A stretch of DNA of 64,000 nucleotides, taken from Parabacteroides faecalis. GTDB lineage: Bacteria; Bacteroidota; Bacteroidia; Bacteroidales; Tannerellaceae. A program made the translations under genes and the position numbers. The stretch spans positions 1 to 64,000 of the forward strand of contig NZ_JAKZMM010000020.1 in NCBI RefSeq assembly GCF_022809355.1. The letters are read 5' to 3'. The notes under the pieces are model-generated. The model was not told where the DNA came from. It saw only the letters and a program-made list of their open reading frames with translations, and did no database searches. This document shows positions 18,001 through 26,488 of the stretch, piece after piece (positions within the stretch are counted from its first letter, which is position 1; each line of letters starts with the position of its first letter).

Positions 18001-18008
18001 TATCTTTG
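18001..18008 (+). promoter_or_regulatory. -7 box of the ABC-F gene
   Basis: TATCTTTG, 24 bp before the start codon. No clear TTTG -33 box upstream. Confidence 0.5.
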
Positions 18009-18032
18009 CGTAACATTTAAAAATTAAGTTGG

Positions 18033-19916
18033 ATGGTTAGTTTTCTTCAAGTGGATGGATTGACGAAGAGTTTCGGTGATTTGGTACTCTTCGAGAATAT
18101 AACTTTTGGTGTCGCACAAGGACAAAAGATAGGTTTGATAGCCAAAAACGGTTCCGGTAAAACAACACTCCTGAATATCATCGCCGGTAAAGAGGATTAT
18201 GACGAAGGTTCTATCGTTTTCCGTAACGACTTGCGGGTGGGTTATCTGGAACAGGCACCGCATTATCCGGAAGGATTGACCGTGCTACAGGCTTGTTTTT
18301 ATTCCCAAAATGAAACAGTCCGCCTATTAGCCGAATATGAACAGACCTTAATGGATAACGATACCGATAAGCTAAACAGTTTACTTGAACGAATGGACAG
18401 CCTGAAAGCCTGGGATTATGAGCAACGCGCCAAACAAATCCTGGGAGAACTGAAGATTCATAACCTGGAACAAAAAGTAGAAAGTCTTTCCGGAGGACAA
18501 TTAAAACGGGTCGCTTTAGCGAATGTTCTGATAACAGAACCGGAACTGATCATCCTGGATGAGCCGACTAACCATTTGGATCTGGAAATGACCGAGTGGC
18601 TGGAAGATTACCTGAACCGTTCAACGATCAGTATTTTGATGGTGACGCACGACCGTTACTTCCTCGATCGTGTATGCAGTGAAATCATAGAGATTGACCG
18701 AAAACAAATCTATCAATACAAAGGTAATTACAGTTATTATCTGGAAAAAAGACAAGAACGTATTGATGCACAGAACGCTGAGGTGGAACGGGCCAGCAAT
18801 CTGTTGCGAAAAGAGCTGGATTGGATGCGCCGTCAGCCACAGGCACGCGGGACAAAAGCCAAATATCGTATTGATGCGTTTTACGAATTAGAGAAAAAAG
18901 CCCATCAACAACGTGAAGCCGGACACGTAAACTTAGATGTTAAGGCTTCCTATATCGGTTCCAAGATTTTCGATGCTGTCGATGTATGTAAACGGTTTGA
19001 CGACTTAAAGATTACCGATCATTTCAATTATACCTTTGCCCGCTACGAGAAAATGGGTATTGTGGGGAATAACGGAACCGGTAAATCTACCTTTATTAAA
19101 ATGCTGTTAGGTGAAATTCAACCCGACAGCGGTCATTTTGATATCGGAGAAACCGTTCGTTTCGGGTATTATAGTCAGGAAGGTTTGCAGTTCGACGAAC
19201 AGATGAAGGTGATTGATGTCGTACAAAACATTGCCGAATATGTTGATTTGGGTGACGGACGTAAAATGGGTGTTTCCCAATTCCTGAATTATTTCTTGTT
19301 CACACCCGACCGCCAGCATAGTTATGTTTATAAACTAAGTGGTGGAGAAAAACGTCGTCTGTATCTATGTACCGTATTGATGCGGAATCCAAACTTCCTG
19401 GTATTAGACGAGCCCACAAACGATCTTGATATCATCACACTGAATGTATTAGAAGAATATCTGCGCAGCTTCAAAGGATGCGTGATTGTTGTATCGCACG
19501 ACCGTTACTTCATGGATAAAGTAGTTGATCATTTGCTGGTATTCCGCGGGAATGCAGATATCAAAGACTTTCCGGGTAACTATACGCAATACCGAGCTTG
19601 GAAAGAAGAACAGGATGCGCTGAAGAAACAAGAAGAACAGGCCTTGCAAAGTAAGCAAGCTGTTGTCGAAGAAAAGAGCCGACGACCGGAAAAGGAAGTC
19701 AAACGACGTCTGACCTTCAAAGAAAGGAAAGAATTTGAAGCCCTCGATGCTGAAATACCGGCATTGGAAGCAGAAAAGAAAGAACTGGAAACAGCCATGA
19801 GCAGCGGTACGTTATCTACCGAAGAATTGCTGGCTAAATCAGCTCGGATCACCGCCTTGATAGAAGAGCTGGATGAAAAGACAATGCGCTGGCTGGAACT
19901 AAGTGAATGGGCTTGA
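18033..19916 (+). CDS. ABC-F family ATPase, Uup-like
   Basis: A soluble protein with two ABC cassettes and no membrane segments, 627 residues. First cassette: Walker A KNGSGKT (39-45) and signature LSGGQLKR near 152. Second: Walker A NNGTGKS near 346 and signature LSGGEKRR near 435. An interdomain linker of charged helices lies around 240-300. The last 80 residues form a lysine/glutamate-rich coiled coil like the C-terminal domain of Uup, which binds branched DNA and ribosomes. ABC-F proteins act on ribosomes; Uup-type ones are housekeeping rather than resistance factors. The MFS gene overlaps its end by 10 bp. Confidence 0.92.
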   Translation: MVSFLQVDGLTKSFGDLVLFENITFGVAQGQKIGLIAKNGSGKTTLLNIIAGKEDYDEGSIVFRNDLRVGYLEQAPHYPEGLTVLQACFYSQNETVRLLAEYEQTLMDNDTDKLNSLLERMDSLKAWDYEQRAKQILGELKIHNLEQKVESLSGGQLKRVALANVLITEPELIILDEPTNHLDLEMTEWLEDYLNRSTISILMVTHDRYFLDRVCSEIIEIDRKQIYQYKGNYSYYLEKRQERIDAQNAEVERASNLLRKELDWMRRQPQARGTKAKYRIDAFYELEKKAHQQREAGHVNLDVKASYIGSKIFDAVDVCKRFDDLKITDHFNYTFARYEKMGIVGNNGTGKSTFIKMLLGEIQPDSGHFDIGETVRFGYYSQEGLQFDEQMKVIDVVQNIAEYVDLGDGRKMGVSQFLNYFLFTPDRQHSYVYKLSGGEKRRLYLCTVLMRNPNFLVLDEPTNDLDIITLNVLEEYLRSFKGCVIVVSHDRYFMDKVVDHLLVFRGNADIKDFPGNYTQYRAWKEEQDALKKQEEQALQSKQAVVEEKSRRPEKEVKRRLTFKERKEFEALDAEIPALEAEKKELETAMSSGTLSTEELLAKSARITALIEELDEKTMRWLELSEWA

Positions 19917-21106
19917 TAAACAATAACGACATGGAATCATCAGGGAAACCGATTTTGTGGAACCGCAATTTCGTGCAATGTTGTCTATCCTACTTCCTCA
20001 TGAACTTTGCATTCTACATGCTGATGCCTACTATGCCTGTCTATCTGACAGAAGAATTGGGTATCGGAAAATCGGAAGTCGGAATTGCTTTGTCCAGTTA
20101 TACAATTGGCGTCTTGTGCGTCCGTCCTTTTTCCGGATATCTGGTTGATTGTTTCTCCCGCAAGCCATTGTATCTGTTTGCTTTCACATTATTCGGAATA
20201 TTCTTCTTCGGTTATTTCTTTACGGCTTTGGGCTTGTTGCTGCTCATCCGTTTCTTGCAAGGAGGCTTCATGGGATTAACATCTGTTGCCGGTAACACCA
20301 TAACCATTGATGTGATACCTTCCGAAAGAAGAGGCGAAGGAATGGGATTTTACGGACTGACTATCAATCTGGCCATGTCGTTGGCTCCGTTGGTCGCTGT
20401 CGCTGCCTATGCCCATCATGGCTTTTCATCCATCATCTGGATTTGTCTGGGTATTTCCCTGGCTGGCATGCTTTCGGTTTTGTTCATTCAGTATCCAGCC
20501 CGTAAACCAGTCAAGCGTCCGGCCTTTTCACTAGACCGGTTCATTCTGCTCACAGCATTGCCTGCCGCTGCTTCCTATATATTAATAGCCATACCTTATG
20601 GCATGCTTACCTCGTTTGTCGTATTGTATGGAAAAGAAATCGGAATCGCTGAACCCGGTTACTTCTTTGTATTCATGGCCATTGGTGTTGGTATTTCCAG
20701 ATTAATCTCCGGTCGTTTGGTTGATCATGGCAAGATTCATCAGGTTGCCTCTTCTTCCATCATCTGCCTGATCCTATCTTTCGCCTTGTTTGCCACCATC
20801 CATCGTCCTGAAGTATTCTATGGAGCAGCCTTATTCATCGGGATCGGATTCGGAACAGGAGTACCGGCTTTTCAATGTCTGTTCGTCAATGTGGCGCCAC
20901 ACAGCCTGCGTGGAACTGCGACTTCTACGTATCTGACTTCATTTGACGTGGGAGTCGGTATCGGAATGCTTTTAGCCGGTTTTATATCTGCACACATCAG
21001 CTTGTCGGCCGCTTATCTTTTCGGATCACTTTGCTGTGTGGCCTCTCTATTCGTATACTGGCATTGGACAAAGGCCTCATATGAACGGAATAAAATAGGG
21101 AAATAG
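19907..21106 (+). CDS. MFS transporter
   Basis: A 399-residue major facilitator with about 12 hydrophobic helices and the loop-2/3-type motif around GYLVDCFSRKPLY, which corresponds to motif A (G-x3-D-x2-R-K). It carries small molecules across the inner membrane, most likely as a drug or metabolite exporter by resemblance; the substrate is unknown. The annotated start overlaps the ABC-F gene by 10 bp. The ATG at 19931 (M-E-S-S-G-K) is equally good and would leave a 14-bp gap. Coupling to the ABC-F gene suggests one transcript. Confidence 0.88.
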   Translation: MGLINNNDMESSGKPILWNRNFVQCCLSYFLMNFAFYMLMPTMPVYLTEELGIGKSEVGIALSSYTIGVLCVRPFSGYLVDCFSRKPLYLFAFTLFGIFFFGYFFTALGLLLLIRFLQGGFMGLTSVAGNTITIDVIPSERRGEGMGFYGLTINLAMSLAPLVAVAAYAHHGFSSIIWICLGISLAGMLSVLFIQYPARKPVKRPAFSLDRFILLTALPAAASYILIAIPYGMLTSFVVLYGKEIGIAEPGYFFVFMAIGVGISRLISGRLVDHGKIHQVASSSIICLILSFALFATIHRPEVFYGAALFIGIGFGTGVPAFQCLFVNVAPHSLRGTATSTYLTSFDVGVGIGMLLAGFISAHISLSAAYLFGSLCCVASLFVYWHWTKASYERNKIGK

Positions 21107-21268
21107 TATTACATAATGACAACGATTATTACAAAACCATTTCATTTAGTTCTACATTTATACCCTATTATTGCTAAAGTTAAGCCATATTCCTTGATTT
21201 ATATCAATTACGATACACAATTTACAATTATTAATAATGCCGGATAGTTATGCTATAAAACACATTTA

Positions 21269-21276
21269 TATCTTTG
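21269..21276 (+). promoter_or_regulatory. -7 box of the small exported protein gene
   Basis: TATCTTTG, 100 bp before the start codon, which implies an untranslated leader of roughly 90 nt. The gap 21107-21376 otherwise shows only AT-rich sequence. Confidence 0.55.
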
Positions 21277-21376
21277 CCTTCGAAAAAGAAATGATATCAA
21301 CACGGGATGTTGGTATAGAGAGTTTAGGTTACATTTTAGGTTGTTTTTAGGTTTAATTATTTTAGGATTATTGATT

Positions 21377-21754
21377 ATGAAACGTTTAGGTTTATTCGTT
21401 GCTGCTGTATTGATGAGCGCAACAGTTAGTTTTGCAAATAACAAAAAGATTCCGTTCTCAGCTAATACATATCAGTTGAGCTGTTATTTGCAGTTAACTT
21501 CTGATCAGGTTAGAGAAGTAGAAAACATCAATGAATACTTCCACGAAATGCAGAAGGCAAGTTTGCGTGCTTCAGAAGATCAGAAAGAAGTAAAAATGCA
21601 GAAAGCAATTTACAGCAATTTGAAGTTGATGAAGAAAGTGTTGAATCGTGATCAATATCGTAAATACGTAGCATTAATCAACGTAACCAACAACAACAAT
21701 CGTTTGGCTGGTTTCGATGTTGCTCCGGATTCTTACTTGGCAGATAACAAGTAA
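21377..21754 (+). CDS. Small exported protein of unknown function
   Basis: A 125-residue protein with a clean signal peptide (K-R-L-G-L-F then a hydrophobic core, cut after S-F-A). The mature part is helical and charged, with LTSDQVREVENINEYF and VLNRDQYRKYVALINVT. I recall similar short proteins with the LNRDQYRKY element in other Bacteroides genomes, where they are unnamed. The start at 21377 is chosen for the signal peptide; 12 upstream codons are hydrophobic leader translation. A strong -7 box, long leader and strong terminator suggest an abundant product. Confidence 0.75.
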   Translation: MKRLGLFVAAVLMSATVSFANNKKIPFSANTYQLSCYLQLTSDQVREVENINEYFHEMQKASLRASEDQKEVKMQKAIYSNLKLMKKVLNRDQYRKYVALINVTNNNNRLAGFDVAPDSYLADNK

Positions 21755-21774
21755 TATCGTTACTTGTTCATAAA

Positions 21775-21813
21775 CAAAAGAGACTTTGATGGTGAACGTC
21801 AAAGTCTCTTTTG
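21775..21813. terminator. Bidirectional terminator
   Basis: CAAAAGAGACTTTGA (21775-21789) and TCAAAGTCTCTTTTG (21799-21813) are perfectly complementary. It lies between the convergent small-protein and propeller genes. Confidence 0.9.
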
Positions 21814-21844
21814 CTATATACGCAGATTGTATCCTTCAGCAAGT

Positions 21845-23092
21845 TTACTTCATCAAGACAACTACCGGATTATCTTCTGCCGTGATTTCTTTCAAGGCTT
21901 TCACTTCTTTCGGAAGTTCTGCTACATCCGGATGTTCTTCAAACCATTCAGCTATTGTTTCGGCCGGAATTATCTGGGCAAATTCACCGTCGGCCGTTAC
22001 AAAAGTGGGTTGTAAAGGCAAGAATCCGTTCAGGTCATTTTCTAGTCCTTCCTCATAAGCAGCAACCTTTACTTCTCCGGTTTCCTTCAGATAAAGTGCA
22101 TTGTAGGCTTTTCGCTTGTCTTGCCGATAAAGATTGACAACAAAACGTAACCACAAGAACCGGTCGTTTTCCATTACTTCCAACGGATAGATTGCTTCGT
22201 CTTTCTGAACATCATACCGGTCTTCCCGCTTCCACTTCATAGCCCCGAAATCAAATCGCCGTTCAGGCACTAATCCTTCTTTCGTTACCTGATAAATGGT
22301 ATCATTAAAGTATTCACGGAAATATAACTTCTCTCCCACATGCCAGAAAGGATGTTCGGTTGGAATGAGACCCATTTCATCTCCGTTCTTATAACGGATA
22401 AAAATCATCGAATGTCCCATCAATGCCTGTTGGAATACAGCGATGCTTTCAATGTCTGCCTGATTTCCGGAAACAGTTGCTTTTTCTTCCCCATGAGAAG
22501 GATAAGATGCCAGTAAGGTGGTATCTTGGTAAAGAACTATCCGGTCGGGTTTTGTGGCAGAAGCCGGCAAGTGTTTCACCCGAATTTGCTTATCCAAGTA
22601 ATCATTCGAATCAATTCCAAACAAGCCTTCACTCAATTCTACTTCTTTCGATGTGCCGATAAAATTTCCTTCCGTATCATAAACAGCAGAAACGCCGTCA
22701 CCTTTCGAAAAATAAAGATATCCATTTTCGGCATCAAGCCAGCCAGTCAATTCCCAACATCCTTCCGGATCATTTCCGATATGTCCTAATGAAGCTACAA
22801 AACGCCCATCAGATTTATTGAAAGAAAAGCATTGTTTTTGGGCTGAAGAAACTATCAAACGGTTTCCAGCCAGACGAATGGAAGGCGCATTGCCGACCAA
22901 AACACTATCAGTCGTTTCGAGTGGAATGTACGTTATATGCTGGAAATAATCAGATGCCTTTATGGTAGTTAAAGTGGAATAGGCCGATCCGACAGCAATA
23001 GTTTCCAATTCGCCCTTCTTGATAGAAGAACTGCAGCTGCATCCCAGCCATATACTCAAGGGCAAAGCCCAATAAAAAGAATTTATTTTCAT
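21845..23092 (-). CDS. 6-bladed beta-propeller lipoprotein
   Basis: A 415-residue lipoprotein. The signal sequence ends in L-G-C (cysteine about residue 18), followed by a serine-rich linker. The body resembles the 6-bladed beta-propeller family (BF3164 / DUF5128-like): HITYIPLETTDSVLVG, SLGHIGNDPEGCWELTGWLDAENGYLYF, then repeating strand-turn-strand blades. Such proteins sit on the cell envelope and are thought to bind ligands; no function is established. It is downstream of the GH109-like gene on the same strand, but a terminator lies between them, so coexpression is partial at best. Confidence 0.8.
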   Translation of the reverse strand: MKINSFYWALPLSIWLGCSCSSSIKKGELETIAVGSAYSTLTTIKASDYFQHITYIPLETTDSVLVGNAPSIRLAGNRLIVSSAQKQCFSFNKSDGRFVASLGHIGNDPEGCWELTGWLDAENGYLYFSKGDGVSAVYDTEGNFIGTSKEVELSEGLFGIDSNDYLDKQIRVKHLPASATKPDRIVLYQDTTLLASYPSHGEEKATVSGNQADIESIAVFQQALMGHSMIFIRYKNGDEMGLIPTEHPFWHVGEKLYFREYFNDTIYQVTKEGLVPERRFDFGAMKWKREDRYDVQKDEAIYPLEVMENDRFLWLRFVVNLYRQDKRKAYNALYLKETGEVKVAAYEEGLENDLNGFLPLQPTFVTADGEFAQIIPAETIAEWFEEHPDVAELPKEVKALKEITAEDNPVVVLMK

Positions 23093-23143
23093 GGTCAGTC
23101 AGATAGATTTAAAAAGTTAGCGAATCGACAAGTCAAGAAGAAA

Positions 23144-23181
23144 ACAAGGGAACAATGCTCCTTAAAGCCATGTTCCCTTGT
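23144..23181 (-). terminator. Terminator after the GH109-like gene
   Basis: ACAAGGGAACA (23144-23154) and TGTTCCCTTGT (23171-23181) are perfectly complementary. On the minus strand they lie between the GH109-like stop and the propeller start. Confidence 0.8.
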
Positions 23182-23198
23182 CAACTTATTTACTTATT

Positions 23199-24782
23199 TT
23201 ACTTCTTGGCAGCTTTCTTAGCAGCCTTAGCTTCTTTCTTGGCTATTTTTTCCCATTCTTTTGCTCCCAGTTCTTTCTGTTTTGCAGTAAACTCTTGAGC
23301 AATCTTCATAGAAGCTTCTTCTTCTTCCGGAGTAGCAAACGCATGTTTGTATCCTTTTACATCGTTCCAATGTCCGCGAGTGAAGTCAGGGAAAGCAACG
23401 GCTGCACAACCGTTATCCATAGAAATGGCACCCAGTTCAGCCAAGCTACACCATTCAGCCAAATCATATACGTCCATATCCAATGGTAAACCGTTCTGCA
23501 AGCAATATACCAGACGAGAGTCCATGATGAAGTCCATACCACCATGACCACCTACTTCTTTAGCCATTTCACCGTATTTCTTCAAGATCGGGTGCTGGAA
23601 TTTAGCAACCAAAGCATCCATTTCTTCTTTCGGCAAGAAAGAGTGTGTGCTCAGGTTATCTACCTTCGGCTGAACACCTGATGCTGCCATCTGCTTTGAA
23701 TCAATAGCATAACCTTCTACCGGATACTTATTGGCGAAACCTTTTGTACCAGTCAGCTGATACAAACGATTGTATGGCTGCGGATTCATTACGTCATGCT
23801 GGATTTCGATTACCTTACCGTTTTCAGTACGAATCAAAGTAGTTGTATGATCGCCATTGCGGAAGTTATCACACTTCTCGCCTGTTGCTCTTTCAACCAA
23901 AGCTTTACCATGAACCGACTTCGTATCCATAGCAACCAAAGTAGTCATGCGGTCACCACGATGGATATCCAACGCCTGAGCAACCGGGCCTAAGCCGTGA
24001 GTAGCATATACGTCACCACGATTTTCCTTATTATAGCGCAAACGCCAGCCTAACTTGTCTTCTTTTCCGTTCTTCCAATAGTAATCCCAGAAGTCATCCA
24101 AGTTATGAATATAAGCACCCTGAGCACGGATTACTTCTCCGAATACACCCTGTTGTGCCATATTCAAGGTATTCATTTCAAACCAGTCGTAACAGCAGTT
24201 TTCCAAAATCATACAATGCTTGCGAGTCTTTTCAGATAAGTTGATCAGCTCCCAGCATTGTTCCAGATTCATGGCAGACGGTACTTCGATCGCCGTATGC
24301 TTGCCGTTTTCAAGAGCACATTTAGCAATCGGGAAGTGATGATCCCAATCGGCAGCGATGTATACCAAGTCTACGTCTTCACGCTGGCAAAGTTCTTTAT
24401 AGCCTTCAGCTCCTGAATAAATAGCAGCAGGCGGCAGACTTGCCTTACGCAAAATATCCTGGCACTTTTCAGCACGATCTTTCTCATAATCACACAAGGC
24501 TACAATCTGAACACCTGGTATATAAGTGAAACGTTCAACAGCACCCGGACCACGCATACCCAAACCTACGAAGGCTACGCGTACAACATTCAACTTAGGA
24601 GCTTTCAAACCTAAAGCGTGCTGCTGACCAGCCGGACGTTCGGGTGTATCAATTACGATCGTTCCCTTCTCCCAATGCCACTTTGTGGAAGGAGACAAAG
24701 ATTGTGCGTTCATGGATACGGGAGTAGAGATAAGCGCGAACGCTGCGCAAGCTCCAACTACCCACTGAGTAATTTTCTTCAT
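23199..24782 (-). CDS. Exported Gfo/Idh/MocA protein, GH109-like glycosidase candidate
   Basis: A 527-residue protein with a Sec signal peptide (to about residue 26), then a Rossmann domain (VGLGMRGPG, 72-80) and a Gfo/Idh C-terminal domain. It shares blocks with GH109 alpha-N-acetylgalactosaminidases as I remember them: EVPSAMNLEQCWEL (166-179), ENCCY (194-198) and YATHGLGP (259-266). E166, Y198, Y259 and H262 would match residues reported as catalytic there. GH109 enzymes use tightly bound NAD to hydrolyse terminal GalNAc, as on mucin or blood-group A; other specificities occur. The tail is lysine/alanine-rich (A-K-K repeats). It has its own promoter, and array B lies upstream. Confidence 0.82.
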   Translation of the reverse strand: MKKITQWVVGACAAFALISTPVSMNAQSLSPSTKWHWEKGTIVIDTPERPAGQQHALGLKAPKLNVVRVAFVGLGMRGPGAVERFTYIPGVQIVALCDYEKDRAEKCQDILRKASLPPAAIYSGAEGYKELCQREDVDLVYIAADWDHHFPIAKCALENGKHTAIEVPSAMNLEQCWELINLSEKTRKHCMILENCCYDWFEMNTLNMAQQGVFGEVIRAQGAYIHNLDDFWDYYWKNGKEDKLGWRLRYNKENRGDVYATHGLGPVAQALDIHRGDRMTTLVAMDTKSVHGKALVERATGEKCDNFRNGDHTTTLIRTENGKVIEIQHDVMNPQPYNRLYQLTGTKGFANKYPVEGYAIDSKQMAASGVQPKVDNLSTHSFLPKEEMDALVAKFQHPILKKYGEMAKEVGGHGGMDFIMDSRLVYCLQNGLPLDMDVYDLAEWCSLAELGAISMDNGCAAVAFPDFTRGHWNDVKGYKHAFATPEEEEASMKIAQEFTAKQKELGAKEWEKIAKKEAKAAKKAAKK

Positions 24783-24892
24783 GTCTTTATTACTTATTAA
24801 TTATTAATGTATATATTTCCAATTAGTTTCGATATTATTCCAAATCACTGCCACCCACAATTAAATTATGCAATTATATGCTTTTGAAAGGG

Positions 24893-24923
24893 CAAATATA
24901 TTCAAAATATTGGAATAACCCAA
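24893..24923 (-). promoter_or_regulatory. Promoter of the GH109-like gene with overlapping palindromes
   Basis: On the minus strand TATATTTG (24893-24900) is a full -7 box and TTGG (24920-24923) a -33 box, 19 bp apart. The -33 lies in the palindrome AATATTGG-6-CCAATATT (24906-24927), and GGAATA/TATTCC overlaps it, which looks like an operator. Confidence 0.65.
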
Positions 24924-25005
24924 TATTCCGACTTAAAAATAATCCCACGCCCAACTCTTCGCAGTTCCTTATCCGGCAGGATATAGGGAATAATTGCTTG
25001 CAAAG

Positions 25006-25095
25006 TAATTTTTTGACTATTGTCGTAAAGCTTTTCCATATATGTGATAAAGCTTTTTGACAAATGTGCTAAAGCTTTTCGACATCTGTCAAAAA
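25006..25095. repeat. Array B: 22-bp tandem repeat with AAAGCTTT cores
   Basis: AAAGCTTT occurs at 25027-25034, 25049-25056 and 25071-25078, again exactly 22 bp apart, bounded by TTTTTTGAC and GTCAAAAAA. Linkers are TCCATATATGTGAT, TTGACAAATGTGCT and TCGACATCTGTCAA. It is a gap-free match to array A. It lies in the 492-bp divergent gap between the GH109-like gene and the aminotransferase, between their promoters. The rest of that gap contains only the two promoters and AT-rich sequence. Confidence 0.85.
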
Positions 25096-25214
25096 ATTAA
25101 AAACAAGTAAGGTTTCAACTCCGATCCTTGAGATACTCTGCCAGAAGCGTTAGAAACATCCTCCGAGGAGAAGATGTGCAGGAATGAAAACTTAGAAATA
25201 AAAAGCCCATCTAC

Positions 25215-25245
25215 CTTGGCGATTAGCAATTAATCCCTATCTTTG
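25215..25245 (+). promoter_or_regulatory. Promoter of the aminotransferase operon
   Basis: TATCTTTG at 25238-25245 with CTTG at 25215-25218 (19-bp spacer); the start codon is 29 bp downstream. Confidence 0.6.
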
Positions 25246-25274
25246 TGTTTCAAATGAACAAAAATTAAGAAATA

Positions 25275-26474
25275 ATGCCGAATATCTCACAACGAGGAGT
25301 CAATATGCCGGCTTCTCCTATCAGAAAACTTGTTCCGCTGGCCAATCAGGCAAAAGCTAAAGGAATCAAAGTGTATCACCTCAATATCGGGCAACCGGAT
25401 GTGCCAACACCCGAAGTCGCGATGGAGGCGATGCGCCATATTGATCGTACGGTGCTTGAATATTCGCCCAGCGAAGGAATCCGTAGTTTCCGTGAAAAGT
25501 TAGTGAAATATTACGCGAAGTTTAATATCCTGGTAGATGCTGACGATATTATCATTACCACCGGTGGTTCGGAAGCCGTATTTTTCTCATTTATGGCTTG
25601 TCTGGATCCGGGAGATGAGATTATCGTTCCCGAACCGGCGTATGCCAACTACATGGCATTTGCCATTTCGTGTGGAGCTGTGATCAAAACGATCCCTTCT
25701 ACCATCGACGAAGGTTTCGCCCTGCCGTCGGTCGAACGCTTTGAAGAGCTGATCACCCCTCGTACAAAAGCGATCCTGATCTGTAACCCGAACAACCCGA
25801 CCGGATATTTATATACACAGAAAGAGATGAATCAGATTCGCGACATTGTCAAGAAATACGATCTGTTCTTATTCTCGGATGAAGTCTATCGCGAATTCTG
25901 TTATACCGGCGCACCCTATATTTCTGCTTTTCATTTGGAAGGGATTGAAAACAACGTCGTACTGGTTGATTCGGTATCCAAGCGGTACAGCGAATGCGGT
26001 ATCCGTATCGGAGCCTTGATCACCAAGAATCAGATGGTAAAAGAGAATGTCATGAAATGGTGCCAGGCCCGTTTGAGTCCGCCTCTGATTGGTCAGATTA
26101 TTGCCGAAGCCTCGTTGGATACACCCAATGATTATATGCTGAACGTATATAATGAATATGTAGAACGCCGTAAATTCCTGATTGACGGATTAAACCGGAT
26201 TCCGGGATGTTATTCACCGATTCCGATGGGTGCGTTTTACACTGTAGTCAAATTGCCGGTAGATGATGCCGATAAGTTCTGCGCCTGGTGTTTAAGCGAC
26301 TTCGAATACGAAGGACAGACCGTTATGATGGCTCCGGCTTCGGGCTTCTATACTACACCCGGACTGGGAAAAGACGAGGTACGTATGGCTTACGTGCTGA
26401 AGAAAGAAGACTTGGCCAATGCCTTGATCGTACTAAAGAAGGCACTTGAAGCCTATCCGGGCAGAACCATTTAA
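25275..26474 (+). CDS. Pyridoxal-phosphate aminotransferase, class I/II
   Basis: A 399-residue fold-type I aminotransferase. The PLP lysine is K236 in VDSVSKRYSECG. NPNNPTGYLY (the conserved N-P-N-N-P-T-G) and the FSDEVYREF motif supply the other cofactor contacts, and the R-M-A-Y block near the C-terminus would bind the substrate carboxylate. Subfamily I-gamma aspartate or similar aminotransferase is most likely; the exact amino donor is not readable. The N-terminus MPNISQRGVNMPASPIRKL is typical of the Bacteroidota homologue. A LolE/FtsX-like permease starts 14 bp downstream, probably on the same transcript. Confidence 0.9.
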   Translation: MPNISQRGVNMPASPIRKLVPLANQAKAKGIKVYHLNIGQPDVPTPEVAMEAMRHIDRTVLEYSPSEGIRSFREKLVKYYAKFNILVDADDIIITTGGSEAVFFSFMACLDPGDEIIVPEPAYANYMAFAISCGAVIKTIPSTIDEGFALPSVERFEELITPRTKAILICNPNNPTGYLYTQKEMNQIRDIVKKYDLFLFSDEVYREFCYTGAPYISAFHLEGIENNVVLVDSVSKRYSECGIRIGALITKNQMVKENVMKWCQARLSPPLIGQIIAEASLDTPNDYMLNVYNEYVERRKFLIDGLNRIPGCYSPIPMGAFYTVVKLPVDDADKFCAWCLSDFEYEGQTVMMAPASGFYTTPGLGKDEVRMAYVLKKEDLANALIVLKKALEAYPGRTI

Positions 26475-26488
26475 TTAAAAGAAACTGG

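Noticed and set aside
9071-25095. The AAAGCTTT arrays as CRISPR arrays
   Set aside because: A 22-bp period with 8-bp cores and mutually similar 14-bp linkers is too short and lacks unique spacers; there are no cas genes.
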